Shown: positions 1 through 8,073 of the stretch, piece after piece
Position numbering within the stretch: the stretch's first letter is position 1
How the letters are laid out: every line of letters begins with the position of its first letter
NCBI RefSeq assembly: GCF_000559085.1
Contig: NZ_JALN02000001.1
Location: 1,860,001 to 1,924,000 of the forward strand
Source: Mycolicibacterium aromaticivorans JS19b1 = JCM 16368
GTDB taxonomy: Bacteria; Actinomycetota; Actinomycetes; Mycobacteriales; Mycobacteriaceae
Direction: 5' to 3'
Length of the DNA stretch: 64,000 nucleotides
Translations under genes and position numbers: made by a program
The notes under the pieces: model-generated
Databases searched by the model: none
What the model was told of the DNA's origin: nothing
What the model saw: the letters and a program-made list of their open reading frames with translations, nothing else

Positions 1-593
1 TCGTCGAAATATCGCTTGGTGGTGAAGGCGTGCGCGATCAGACCGTCTGCCACCTCACCGCACATCTGGGTCATCAACTCACCGACGGCGGCGATCATCA
101 CCTTCGGCGACCCGTACGGATGCTGTTCGGGCACGAACATCGGCGTCATGAGCCGGTGGGTGTAGAACTCGCCGTCGAAGCTCAGCTTGGTGCCGTTGCG
201 CCAGCAGGCCCAGATCTCCTGCAGCGCAGTGACGAACTCACCCATGCGTCGCGTGGGATGACTCCACGGCATGCTGAAACGCTTCTCGATGTGTGGTTTG
301 ATCTGCGTTCCCAACCCGAGCAGCAGCCGGCCCTTCGAGTAGTCCTGTAGATCCCACCCGATGTTGGCCACGGTCATCGGATTGCGGGCGAAGGCCACCG
401 CGATCGAGGTCCCCAATTCGATCTCGGTGGTGTGCTCGGCCGCCAGCGTCAGGGGAAGGAACGGGTCGTGGCTGATCTCGGCCGTCCAGCACCCGTCGTA
501 ACCGAGCCGCTCGACCTCACGGGCCCCCTCGGCGACCCCGGCAAGCCTGCTGATGACGCCGCGGTCGACTTTGAGACCGCCGACCTCACCCAT
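1..593 (-). CDS. LLM-class F420-dependent oxidoreductase (partial, C-terminus off left edge)
   Basis: The gene starts at ATG 593 and reads leftward out of the window; about 197 N-terminal residues are present without a stop. The protein has the luciferase-like TIM-barrel pattern (GYDGCWTAEISHDPF near the N-terminus, then YSKGRLLLGLGTQIKPH, then GSPKVMIAAVG) and resembles the TIGR03617-type mycobacterial subgroup. Members use coenzyme F420 for hydride transfer in the cytosol; the substrate is unknown. It lies back to back with the AccD-like gene at 656, with a 19-bp inverted repeat between them, so the two are probably co-regulated. The family call is firm; the exact reaction is not visible. 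Confidence 0.85.
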   Translation of the reverse strand, partial: MGEVGGLKVDRGVISRLAGVAEGAREVERLGYDGCWTAEISHDPFLPLTLAAEHTTEIELGTSIAVAFARNPMTVANIGWDLQDYSKGRLLLGLGTQIKPHIEKRFSMPWSHPTRRMGEFVTALQEIWACWRNGTKLSFDGEFYTHRLMTPMFVPEQHPYGSPKVMIAAVGELMTQMCGEVADGLIAHAFTTKRYFD

Positions 594-605
594 GTCGGCA
601 GACGC

Positions 606-624
606 TACAGTAAGCAATTCAGTA
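606..624. promoter_or_regulatory. Operator site 1 of the shared 19-bp inverted repeat
   Basis: TACAGTAAGCAATTCAGTA matches the consensus TACTGTAA-N3-TTACAGTA (best copy at 8009) at 14 of 19 positions. It lies 13 bases upstream of the minus-strand start at 593 and 32 bases upstream of the plus-strand start at 656, so it can serve both genes. The minus-strand reading contains TACTGT, a TANNNT-type -10. Inference: repressor site overlapping a divergent promoter. Confidence 0.6.
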
Positions 625-655
625 TGGTCAACGCCGCCACGGTAAGGACACGTCG

Positions 656-2155
656 ATGAGCAATGCGCAGGACTGGCAGGACACGCTCCACGACCTGAGC
701 CGACGCCGTCAGCATGCCCATTCCATGGGCGGCGAGGAGCGTCTCGCCAAGCACCACGGCAAGGGGAAGCTCGATGCCCGGGCGCGAATCGATCACCTCC
801 TCGATCCCGGCACCTTCCAGGAGTTCGGCACCCTCGTCGGCGGCGAGATCGCGGCGGACGGTTTGGTGGCGGGCGCGGGTCGCATCGACGGAACGCCGGT
901 GATGGTGGGCGCGGAGGACTTCACCACGTTGGCAGGCAGCATTGGTCCCGGCGGGAATGCCAAGCGCTACCGGCTCGCCGAACTTGCGCTCCGCAACAAG
1001 ATCCCGTTGGTGATGTTGTTGGAGGGGGCCGGTTTCCGAGCCGCGGGCGGCGAACACTATGGCCGCACCCCGACCGATCTGATCGCGCAGGCACGGTGTT
1101 CGGGCAAGGTTCCGACCATCTCCGCTGTGCTCGGTCCGTCGGCGGGGCACGGCGCGCTGGTGGCTCCGGTCTGCGACTTCTCGATCATGAGCGACCAGGG
1201 TGCGATCTTCACCGCAGGCCCTCCGGTCGTGAAAGAAGCTACCGGTGAAGATATTTCGAAGGAAGAGCTCGGCGGCCCGACGGTCGCGTTGCCCAGCGGT
1301 GTCATCCACAATGTCGCCGACAGCGACGAAGCGGTGCTCGACGACATCCGGCGCTACCTGTCTTACTTCCCTTCCAGCGCATGGTCGTATCCCCCGACCC
1401 GGATGTACGACGAGGAGGCCGGGCTTCGCTCCACTCCCGAGTTGCTCGACATCATCTCCCGCGACAACCGCAACATCTACGACATGCGCACTGTCCTCGA
1501 CGTGGTCTTCGACGAGCCGGACTGGTTCGAGATCCAGCCGAAGTTCGGCCAGGCGATCATCTGCGCGCTCGCGCACCTGGGGGGCTATCCGGTTGCGGTC
1601 GTTGCCAATCAGCCGACCGAGCTGGCCGGTTCCATCGACTCCGACGCCGCCGACAAGGCAGCACATTTCATCATGGTCGCCGACTCGTTCCACGTGCCGA
1701 TCGTGTTCCTGGCCGACAACCCCGGCATGCTGCCGGGCAGCCAGTCCGAGCGCAACGGTGTTTTGCGAAGCGGGGCAAGGATGTTCGCAGCCCAGACGGC
1801 GGCGACGACCTTGAAGCTGCATGTCACGCTGCGCAAAGCATTCGGATTCGGCTCGATGGTGATGTCGCTGCTGGGCTTCGACAATCAGGTGGCGACGTTC
1901 GCCTACCCAGGAGCCACGATGGGCGCGATGAGCGCGGCCGCGTTGAGCCGCGCCTCACACGCCGATGAGGACGTCACCGAGACTCTCAAGAGCATGGAAC
2001 TCGAGGCCTCCTACCGTTCGGCGGGCAGTCTGGGCTTCGATGAACTGATCTCGCCTGAGGAGACGCGGAACTCGCTGATTCTGGCGTTGCAGCGCGGCAT
2101 CTTCAGCCGTCAGGAAGTCGCCGAGCCGGTCAGCCGGACTGTCATCACGCCCTAG
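656..2155 (+). CDS. Acyl-CoA carboxylase carboxyltransferase (AccD/PccB-like) subunit
   Basis: The 499-residue protein is a full-length biotin-dependent carboxyltransferase beta-type subunit. It has the two crotonase-fold halves: an N-half with GAGFRAAG (about 124-131) and the segment GPSAGHGALVAPVCDF, and a C-half with NQPTELAG, DNPGMLPG and a downstream FGFGSMVMS loop. The family transfers CO2 from carboxybiotin to an acyl-CoA (acetyl-, propionyl-, or branched acyl-CoA such as geranyl- or methylcrotonyl-CoA). No biotin carboxylase or biotin carrier gene is in the window, so a partner must be encoded elsewhere. The gene shares a divergent promoter with the F420 oxidoreductase at 593, and its stop overlaps the stop of the convergent gene at 2152. 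Acyl specificity is not assigned. Confidence 0.88.
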   Translation: MSNAQDWQDTLHDLSRRRQHAHSMGGEERLAKHHGKGKLDARARIDHLLDPGTFQEFGTLVGGEIAADGLVAGAGRIDGTPVMVGAEDFTTLAGSIGPGGNAKRYRLAELALRNKIPLVMLLEGAGFRAAGGEHYGRTPTDLIAQARCSGKVPTISAVLGPSAGHGALVAPVCDFSIMSDQGAIFTAGPPVVKEATGEDISKEELGGPTVALPSGVIHNVADSDEAVLDDIRRYLSYFPSSAWSYPPTRMYDEEAGLRSTPELLDIISRDNRNIYDMRTVLDVVFDEPDWFEIQPKFGQAIICALAHLGGYPVAVVANQPTELAGSIDSDAADKAAHFIMVADSFHVPIVFLADNPGMLPGSQSERNGVLRSGARMFAAQTAATTLKLHVTLRKAFGFGSMVMSLLGFDNQVATFAYPGATMGAMSAAALSRASHADEDVTETLKSMELEASYRSAGSLGFDELISPEETRNSLILALQRGIFSRQEVAEPVSRTVITP

Positions 2156-3201
2156 GGGTGGCGTTGCCGGTAGGCCGCGACCACCGGCTCCAACTCATCC
2201 GGTGTGGCGCCGTGCATGATCACCGCGTCGGCGCCGTAGTCGAACTCCTTGCGGATGCGGTCCACGCACTGTTCCGCCGACCCGGTGGCCGACGGTTCAA
2301 GCCACTCATCGGGAATCAGCGTCGCGATGTGCTCGATCTGCTCGGCTGTCGCCTTGTGGTCGATCCCGCCGCCCACCGACTGCACCACCGAGTCCGCGCG
2401 GAAGCGTTCCAGCACAGCGGGATCCCAGTCGTTCGTGCTGACCATCAGCTCGCCATAGCCCTGCAGGTAGGTGGCCAGCCGCGCGACGGTCTTCTTCAGC
2501 CGCAGCTCCTCGGGCAGGTGATCGCCGACGGTGGCGAAGCACGACCACACCCGCACACTGGCCGGATCACGACCGGCCTGCTCGGCGGCGTCCTTGACGG
2601 TCTTGACGCAGCGCGTCAACGTCTCCGGAGTGAAGTAGGTGTGCAGAATGACGTCATCGAACTCCCGGCCGCCGAGCTTCAGCGTCTCCGGGCCGAACGC
2701 CACCAAAGCCAGCCGGATGTCTTCGTTGAAGTCCGGATCCAGGAAGAGAACCGGGTATTTCCCCAACGGACCGTCGTGGTTGAAGATCAGCTCGCCGTGC
2801 CACAGCCGGCGCATCACCCGGGCGAAGTCTTCCATCTGCGCGGTGGTCACCGGAGGAATGCCGAACGCACCGTAAAGCGCCGCTATGCCGCGGCCGATGC
2901 CGAGCGTGAAGCGCCCACCGGAGAGCCGGTGCATGGTGGTCGCCCACGAGCCGGTGATCAGCGGGTGACGGGTGTTGTGATTGGTTGCCGCCGTAGCGAT
3001 CTGCATCCGGCTGGTCACCGCGCATGCCGCCCCCACCAGCGAGGAGGCTTCCTTGACGTTCCACCGTTCGGAGATGAAGGCGGTGCCGAAGCCCAGCTCC
3101 TCGCCGCGGCGAGCCTCGTCCATCAGCGTCGCCGGTCCCTCGCCGCCTGCTCCCGCCAGCAGGTAGTAACCGAGCTCGTCGAGCACACGTTCAGAAGTCA
3201 T
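2152..3201 (-). CDS. LLM-class F420-dependent oxidoreductase
   Basis: The 349-residue luciferase-like protein contains GFGTAFISERWNVKEASSL near the N-terminus and the core LSGGRFTLGIGRGIAALYG, typical of F420-dependent LLM enzymes (resembles the TIGR03857 subgroup). The start is ATG 3201 because its first bases overlap the TGA of the upstream NTF2-like gene (ATGA, 3198-3201); a longer in-frame extension to 3234 would run into that gene. It is the last gene of a three-gene operon with the NTF2-like protein and the phosphotransferase, and it converges on the AccD-like gene with stops overlapping in CTAG. It probably reduces or dehydrogenates an intermediate of the same pathway; substrate unknown. 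Confidence 0.85.
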   Translation of the reverse strand: MTSERVLDELGYYLLAGAGGEGPATLMDEARRGEELGFGTAFISERWNVKEASSLVGAACAVTSRMQIATAATNHNTRHPLITGSWATTMHRLSGGRFTLGIGRGIAALYGAFGIPPVTTAQMEDFARVMRRLWHGELIFNHDGPLGKYPVLFLDPDFNEDIRLALVAFGPETLKLGGREFDDVILHTYFTPETLTRCVKTVKDAAEQAGRDPASVRVWSCFATVGDHLPEELRLKKTVARLATYLQGYGELMVSTNDWDPAVLERFRADSVVQSVGGGIDHKATAEQIEHIATLIPDEWLEPSATGSAEQCVDRIRKEFDYGADAVIMHGATPDELEPVVAAYRQRHP

Positions 3202-3572
3202 GCCCAAACTCCCTGTTTGTAGCCGCAATTCCACACTTCGGTGATCCGGCCGTCGACGACGCGGAAGATCTCCATACTGCCTACATCGACCCGGGAGCCG
3301 TCCTTGAGCGTCATCGGCGACTGGTAGACGATCGCGACGTGTTCGGCGTCGTCACCGGCAACCACCAGGTTCAGATCGAAGCGGATCTCGTCGAACATCT
3401 CCAAGTGGTCGACGACGCGCTGGACCGCCTCGGCATGAGTGAGCACCACTGCCTCGCCGACCTCGTGCCGAATCACACTGTCGCCCAGCAGCTCCTCGGC
3501 GAGTGCGACATCCCGGTCGTTCCAGACCACCAGGTTGTACAGCTCGACGACCTCGCGTGCGGTGCGGCTCAT
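3198..3572 (-). CDS. SnoaL/NTF2-like domain protein
   Basis: The 124-residue protein starts MSRTAREVVELYNLVVWN and shows the cone-shaped NTF2-like fold pattern: helical N-terminus, then strands ending HVAIVYQSPMTLKDGSRV and VDGRITEVWNCGYKQG. Family members include polyketide cyclases, ketosteroid isomerase-like enzymes and limonene-epoxide-hydrolase-like proteins, acting on small hydrophobic ligands in the cytosol. The start at 3572 is fixed by the ATGA overlap with the upstream phosphotransferase stop (3569-3572); a longer reading to 3734 is an overlap artefact. It is translationally coupled to genes on both sides. No catalytic residues could be assigned with confidence. Confidence 0.8.
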   Translation of the reverse strand: MSRTAREVVELYNLVVWNDRDVALAEELLGDSVIRHEVGEAVVLTHAEAVQRVVDHLEMFDEIRFDLNLVVAGDDAEHVAIVYQSPMTLKDGSRVDVGSMEIFRVVDGRITEVWNCGYKQGVWA

Positions 3573-4615
3573 CCGAACACCTCGAGCGCATCGATGTCGG
3601 CGATCGTCGCCACCGCCCGATCGGTCAGGGTCAGGCAGAGGTCTCGTGAGCGCTGCGGCAGCGCATCCCAGCCGAGCAACGTGATGACGGGCAACACGAT
3701 CAGGAATCCCGTCGCCAATCGGTAGTGCCGCCACGCTTCGTCGAACGAGTAGCCGATGTCGCCCAGGTCCTGAAGGTAGCCGCGCAACAGCGTCTCGTCC
3801 TGGCCGCGCCGGATCTCGGTGGGCAATCCCTGGCTGACCAGGTAGGCGATGTCTGCCGCACCCGCACCGACACAGGCGAACTGGAAGTCCACCACCTTCA
3901 TCTTCTCGCCCGAGAAGAACATGTTGTCGGCGCGGATGTCGCCGTGCAGCAGCATCGACCGCTCGGTCAAACCGTCGAGCGCTGTCGCGGCGTGCTCGGT
4001 GAACCGCTCTGCGAAACAGGCCACCGACTCCGGCACCGGCGCCGCCGAGTGCGTTCGGTAGATCTCCCAGCCGGGCCCGAAGGCAGCCACTAGCAGATCA
4101 CGGACGGCGGGCATGTCGAAACTCGGAAACACTTGCAGTGCAGCACTATTGGACGGATCGATCGACCAGGAGTGTAATCCGGCCAACTGCTGGATGCACA
4201 GCCGTGCCCGCTCGATCGACAGCCCCGCCAGGTGGTCGGCGTTCTCCCACTTCATCAGGTCTTCCATCACCAGAACGAAATCGGCGGAGTCGTCGGCCAT
4301 CCGCGCTACGTAGACGTCCGGCGTGCCCAGCGGTGCCCGACCCGCGATATCGCGATAGAAGGCCAGCTCTCGCCGGTAGCCGCCGAGCAGCTCCATCGCG
4401 CCCCGGGCCTCCGAGAGCGCGGCCAGCTTGGCAATCACCGTCGGCGGAACGCCCTCGCCGGTCAGGTGCAGGCGATACAGCAACGACGAGAATCCGCTGT
4501 CCTGGGCGATCTGTTCGGCGACGACGTCGGTCACGGTCGCATGCAATGCCTCGGTGAGCCACGCCGGGTCGACGGCGTCGATGCCTGACGGCACCCGTGC
4601 CGTCGCTGAAGTCAC
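3569..4615 (-). CDS. Phosphotransferase (APH/ecdysteroid-kinase-like)
   Basis: The 348-residue kinase-fold protein has a candidate ATP-binding lysine at about 63 (IAK), the catalytic-loop motif HGDIRADN at about 224-231 and the metal-binding VVDFQ at about 241-245. Such proteins phosphorylate hydroxyl groups of small molecules (antibiotics, choline, homoserine, ecdysteroids); in mycobacterial catabolic clusters they are common but mostly uncharacterised. The GTG start at 4615 abuts an inverted repeat (4616-4636) that also covers a TATCTT box six bases before the start, so the mRNA is probably leaderless. It is first in an operon with the NTF2-like and F420 genes and divergent from a TetR gene. 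A role in drug resistance is less likely than substrate modification. Confidence 0.82.
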   Translation of the reverse strand: MTSATARVPSGIDAVDPAWLTEALHATVTDVVAEQIAQDSGFSSLLYRLHLTGEGVPPTVIAKLAALSEARGAMELLGGYRRELAFYRDIAGRAPLGTPDVYVARMADDSADFVLVMEDLMKWENADHLAGLSIERARLCIQQLAGLHSWSIDPSNSAALQVFPSFDMPAVRDLLVAAFGPGWEIYRTHSAAPVPESVACFAERFTEHAATALDGLTERSMLLHGDIRADNMFFSGEKMKVVDFQFACVGAGAADIAYLVSQGLPTEIRRGQDETLLRGYLQDLGDIGYSFDEAWRHYRLATGFLIVLPVITLLGWDALPQRSRDLCLTLTDRAVATIADIDALEVFG

Positions 4616-4636
4616 CCTCGCAAGATAGTTGCGAGG
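4616..4636. promoter_or_regulatory. TetR-type operator in divergent, probably leaderless promoter
   Basis: Perfect inverted repeat with 8-base arms CCTCGCAA / TTGCGAGG and a 5-base spacer GATAG, between the divergent starts at 4615 (-) and 4653 (+). On the minus strand TATCTT is followed by six bases and GTG; on the plus strand TAATAT (4641-4646) is followed by six bases and GTG 4653. Both genes therefore fit leaderless transcription. Inference: the TetR encoded at 4653 binds here and represses itself and the phosphotransferase operon. Confidence 0.7.
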
Positions 4637-4652
4637 TGTTTAATATGCAAGG

Positions 4653-5261
4653 GTGCCCTCCCCCGCACGCGGTTTGACGCAGCCCGAACGAGTCGAGACG
4701 TCCCGGCGCCGCCTGATGGAGGCCGCCGCTGAGCTGATCGTCGAGAAAGGCTGGGAGGCAACCACTGCCGCTGAGATCGGTCGCCGAGCCGGATACAGCC
4801 GCACGATGGTTCACGCCCGCTTCGGCGGCAAGGAGGCGATCCTCGAGGACTTCCTGCAGGAGTACGTCAGCCGGCTCAACCCGGACCTCGTGCCGTACCC
4901 GACCGGCATGGACCAGGTCGTCGCCCACATCGACCGGATCCGCGACCTGTACGCACGTGACCGGGACGTCTTGCGCGCGATGTTCGTCTCTACCTTCGAG
5001 GCGATGAAGACCACCTCGCCACTTCGCGATCGCGTCCAGGACCAGCTGACCGCCGGCGTGGCCAACGTGGCCGACGGACTGCGGAAAGGACAGCGGGACA
5101 AGTCAGTTCGGCGGAACATCGATTTGGACCGCGCGGTCAGCGATATCACCGCCGTATGCTTCGGCCTCGGCTTCCAGTGGGTTGCGCTGCCGTCCGGGGT
5201 CGACCTGGATACCGAGCTGGTGCACGCGCGGGACCGGATCGTGCGTGACTACGGCGCCTGA
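4653..5261 (+). CDS. TetR/AcrR family regulator
   Basis: The 202-residue protein has an N-terminal helix-turn-helix at about 20-62 (ATTAAEIGRRAGYSRTMVHARFGGKE) followed by an all-helical ligand/dimer domain. TetR proteins are usually repressors released by a small-molecule ligand. It is divergent from the phosphotransferase operon with an inverted repeat between them, the classic layout for a local autoregulated repressor. Its end overlaps the convergent hydrolase gene by 13 bases. GTG 4653 is preferred as start because a -10-like TAATAT lies exactly six bases upstream. Its operator differs from the 19-bp element found elsewhere in the window, so it probably controls only this operon. Confidence 0.87.
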   Translation: MPSPARGLTQPERVETSRRRLMEAAAELIVEKGWEATTAAEIGRRAGYSRTMVHARFGGKEAILEDFLQEYVSRLNPDLVPYPTGMDQVVAHIDRIRDLYARDRDVLRAMFVSTFEAMKTTSPLRDRVQDQLTAGVANVADGLRKGQRDKSVRRNIDLDRAVSDITAVCFGLGFQWVALPSGVDLDTELVHARDRIVRDYGA

Positions 5262-6367
5262 GTCAACGCACGCAGGAACTGCTCGGTCTGCGCCTGGACG
5301 GCACCCGAGAACAGATGCCCGACATGTCCGCCGTCGTGCCAGTACAGCTGCCCGCCCCAGCGTTCGTGCAAGGCCAGCGCGGACTGCCGGTAGGCCATCT
5401 GGTCGTGCCACGCCCCGACGATCAGCCGCCGGTCCGGGGATGGCAGCGGGTCGAGCGCGAGCGGATCGATCACCGAGGTCAAGTCCGACACGATGTCGGA
5501 TGCCATGGCCGCCCCGACGATATCGGCCGCCGAGCCCCACCGGTGCAGATGCCGGGCGATCATCCCGTTCAGTCCGAGGATCGGTGTGTAGAGCGCGACG
5601 GCGCGGACCCTGTCGTCCAGCCCCGCGACCAGGGCTGCGACCGCACTCCCCAGCGACAATCCGGAGACGCCGATCGTAGTCGAGTCGGCCTCGATCCAGC
5701 CGAGCACCGCACGCACCTCCGAGACCGCGCGGACCATTCCCGCGACGTTCGCGACCGGATCGGTGCCGGGATACGCCGGCCAGCGGTCGCGCCGCGGCCC
5801 GTGTCCGGGCTGAACGGGCAACGCCACATTGAAGCCCAGCTCCCGATGGATGCGCCCGACCCTGGCGACCAGGATGTCGGACATGCCGCCCTGGCCCGCG
5901 CCGTGCACCCACACCAGCCAGGGCCGCGGCGCATCGTCGTGGCGGAACAGCACGACTTCGGCGCAGGCCGGACCGTCGTGACCTTCGACGGCCAGCGCCG
6001 AGACCAGTTGCGGGTCATGGTCATAGCTCATCCGTTCATAGGACAGCACTCCGGCGCTGACCTGCCGAATGTTCTTGACCGTCAACGGCTCCGGCGCGCG
6101 ATGCACTCCCGCCACCCCGAGGTCGACCAACTCGGCCGCCACCCCGGCGTAGTCCTCGACCGGGCGAGCCAGCCGGGGCGGTGGCGACATCAGGGTCATC
6201 CCGGTGACCACCAGCTCGTCAAGGGCCACCTCGGCGACCTGCCGTACACCGCGCCCGGACAGCGGGCTCCAGTCCTGCGAGCGGTGCAAAGCGGCCAGCG
6301 ACCGGGGCAGCACGCCGCCCAACTGGGTTGCCAGTCGGTGTGCGCTACTCAGCCCCATCCCGCTCAC
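5249..6367 (-). CDS. Alpha/beta hydrolase
   Basis: The 372-residue protein shows the alpha/beta-hydrolase landmarks: oxyanion segment VWVHGAGQGG (about 153-161), nucleophile elbow GLSLG with Ser238 (236-240), and a C-terminal HDGGHVGH segment that can supply the catalytic His. It carries an unusually long N-terminal extension of about 140 residues before the core. The start overlaps the stop of the flavoprotein monooxygenase (GTGA, 6364-6367), so the two are translationally coupled. A Baeyer-Villiger-type monooxygenase followed by an esterase is a well known pairing (ketone to ester or lactone, then hydrolysis), and that is the inferred role here. Confidence 0.82.
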   Translation of the reverse strand: MSGMGLSSAHRLATQLGGVLPRSLAALHRSQDWSPLSGRGVRQVAEVALDELVVTGMTLMSPPPRLARPVEDYAGVAAELVDLGVAGVHRAPEPLTVKNIRQVSAGVLSYERMSYDHDPQLVSALAVEGHDGPACAEVVLFRHDDAPRPWLVWVHGAGQGGMSDILVARVGRIHRELGFNVALPVQPGHGPRRDRWPAYPGTDPVANVAGMVRAVSEVRAVLGWIEADSTTIGVSGLSLGSAVAALVAGLDDRVRAVALYTPILGLNGMIARHLHRWGSAADIVGAAMASDIVSDLTSVIDPLALDPLPSPDRRLIVGAWHDQMAYRQSALALHERWGGQLYWHDGGHVGHLFSGAVQAQTEQFLRALTQAP

Positions 6368-7977
6368 GCCAGCAGGAAGCCTGCGTAACCCGCGCCGGCG
6401 ATCTCGTCGCAGCGGCGCCGGTACTCCGGAATGCCTGCCGTGTAGCCCATGTACATCCGTTTCTTACCGGGAACGTTGGCGCCGTTGTACCACGAATTGC
6501 AGCTCGGGTGGACCAGAACTGTCGCCGCCACAAGGGATGTGGTGTGCTCGATCCATTCGTGCTGCGCCTCGGGCATCGCCTCGATGGTCCGGTGACCGGC
6601 GGCCTTCAGGTGGGCGATGCAGTCGCCGATCCATTCGACGTGCTGTTCGAGCGCGGTGACGAAGTTCGTCGCCGCCGCCGGGCTGCCCGGTCCCTGAACG
6701 GTGAACAGGTTGGGGAACCCGGCGACCGCCAGGCCGAGGTAGGACACCGGCCCCTGCTCGGCCCAGACGTCCCGCAACAGCACACCGTCCCGACCGCGAA
6801 CGTCGATGCGGGTGAGTGCGCCTGTCATCGCATCGAATCCGGTGGCATAGATGATGACGTCGAGGTCGTAGTGCTCGGCCGCGGTGTCGATACCGTCCGG
6901 GGTGATCGTGCGGATCGGATTCTTGCGAAGGTCAACCAGCGTGACGTTGTCGCGGTTGTAGGTCTGGTAGTACCCCTGGTCGATGATCGGCCGTTTGCAG
7001 CCGAACGGGTGGCTGGGTACCAGCGCCGCGGCGGTCTCTGGATCGCGGACGATCCGCGCGATCGCCTCGCCGTACAGCGCGGTGGCCATCCGGCTGGCCT
7101 CGATATCGAAGAAGATGTCACCCCAGTTGAGCGCGCCCATCACGCCGCGCTCGTCGACCGCTCGCACCTGCTCGTCGCGGGTGGCCGTCTTGATGGGCGG
7201 GCTGACCAGCATGTCGATCAGCACCGAGAACGCCGAGAGTCGTGCCGCACCGATCGGATGCTGACGCTGCGCTTGCCTGATCTCGCCGTAGTTCGCCTTC
7301 ATCTCGTCGAGTTCACCGGCCTCGAACTGCCGCACCTGCCACGGCAGCGTGAACGCCGGCGACCGCTGAAAGACGCAGAGCTGCTGTACCTCCCGCGCGA
7401 TCACCGGGATCATCTGCACGGCGGTCGAACCGGTTCCGATGACGCCGACCCGCTTACCGGAGAGGTCGACGCCGCCCGCCGGCCACCGGCTGGTGAACAG
7501 CGAGTCCCCGGCGAAGGTGCCCATGCCGGGAATGTCGGGCTCCAGCGGTTCCGACAGGATGCCGGAGGCGGCGACCACGAAGGGTGCCACGAACGTCTCG
7601 CCGTCGGCGGCCTGCAGGGTCCACCTCCCGCTGTCGTCGTCGAACGTCATCGCGGTCACGTCGGTGTCGAGCCGGATGTCACGGCGCAGGTCAAGGCGGT
7701 CCGCGACGAAGTTGAGGTACGCCTCGATCTCCGGCTGGGCGGGCATGGTCTCGGTCCACACCCACTCCTGCTGAATCTCCTCGGAGAAGCTGTAGGAGTA
7801 TTCGATACTCTCGATGTCGCAGCGCGCGCCCGGATAGCGGTTGAACAGCCAAGTGCCGCCGATCTTTTCGGCCCTCTCTAGTACCTGCGCCCGGAGCCCG
7901 AGCTGTCGTAGCCGGTGCAGCATGTACAGACCGGAGAACCCGGCTCCGATCACGAGCACATCATCACTATCCATCAT
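6364..7977 (-). CDS. FAD/NAD(P)H flavoprotein monooxygenase (Baeyer-Villiger-like)
   Basis: The 537-residue protein has an FAD Rossmann motif GAGFSG (11-16), the segment GGTWLFNRYPGARCD typical of type I Baeyer-Villiger enzymes (40-54), and a second dinucleotide motif GTGSTA (181-186). The fingerprint between them, usually FxGxxxHxxxWP, reads FAGDSLFTSRWP (155-166), so the normally conserved His is Phe161. Type I enzymes insert oxygen next to a ketone using NADPH. Starts at ATG 7977 or the next codon, with GAAGGG upstream. It is divergent from the F420/Rieske/P450 operon across a perfect copy of the 19-bp operator and coupled to an alpha/beta hydrolase. The altered fingerprint leaves the reaction type open (Baeyer-Villiger, heteroatom or plain oxidase activity). 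Confidence 0.85.
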   Translation of the reverse strand: MMDSDDVLVIGAGFSGLYMLHRLRQLGLRAQVLERAEKIGGTWLFNRYPGARCDIESIEYSYSFSEEIQQEWVWTETMPAQPEIEAYLNFVADRLDLRRDIRLDTDVTAMTFDDDSGRWTLQAADGETFVAPFVVAASGILSEPLEPDIPGMGTFAGDSLFTSRWPAGGVDLSGKRVGVIGTGSTAVQMIPVIAREVQQLCVFQRSPAFTLPWQVRQFEAGELDEMKANYGEIRQAQRQHPIGAARLSAFSVLIDMLVSPPIKTATRDEQVRAVDERGVMGALNWGDIFFDIEASRMATALYGEAIARIVRDPETAAALVPSHPFGCKRPIIDQGYYQTYNRDNVTLVDLRKNPIRTITPDGIDTAAEHYDLDVIIYATGFDAMTGALTRIDVRGRDGVLLRDVWAEQGPVSYLGLAVAGFPNLFTVQGPGSPAAATNFVTALEQHVEWIGDCIAHLKAAGHRTIEAMPEAQHEWIEHTTSLVAATVLVHPSCNSWYNGANVPGKKRMYMGYTAGIPEYRRRCDEIAGAGYAGFLLA

Positions 7978-8008
7978 CTGACCCTTCGCCTCACCGCACA
8001 GCGGATGC

Positions 8009-8027
8009 TACTGTAATGATTACAGTA
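8009..8027. promoter_or_regulatory. Operator site 2, the best copy of the shared inverted repeat
   Basis: TACTGTAATGATTACAGTA is a perfect 9+1+9 inverted repeat between the divergent starts at 7977 (-) and 8074 (+). Both strands contain TACAGT, a TANNNT-type -10, pointing outward. It defines the consensus against which the copies at 606, 14243, 17771, 30608, 33270 and 54059 were compared. Confidence 0.85.
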
Positions 8028-8073
8028 TTGGAACCGGCCTGATCGCCGGTTCCCCGAAACCCTCAGGTGGACG

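Noticed and set aside
605..1822. Long minus-strand open frame opposite the AccD gene
   Set aside because: GC-rich antisense shadow; the plus strand encodes a full, recognisable carboxyltransferase.
3569..4615. Aminoglycoside resistance gene
   Set aside because: The context is a catabolic operon with NTF2-like and F420 enzymes; the kinase motifs are general to the superfamily.
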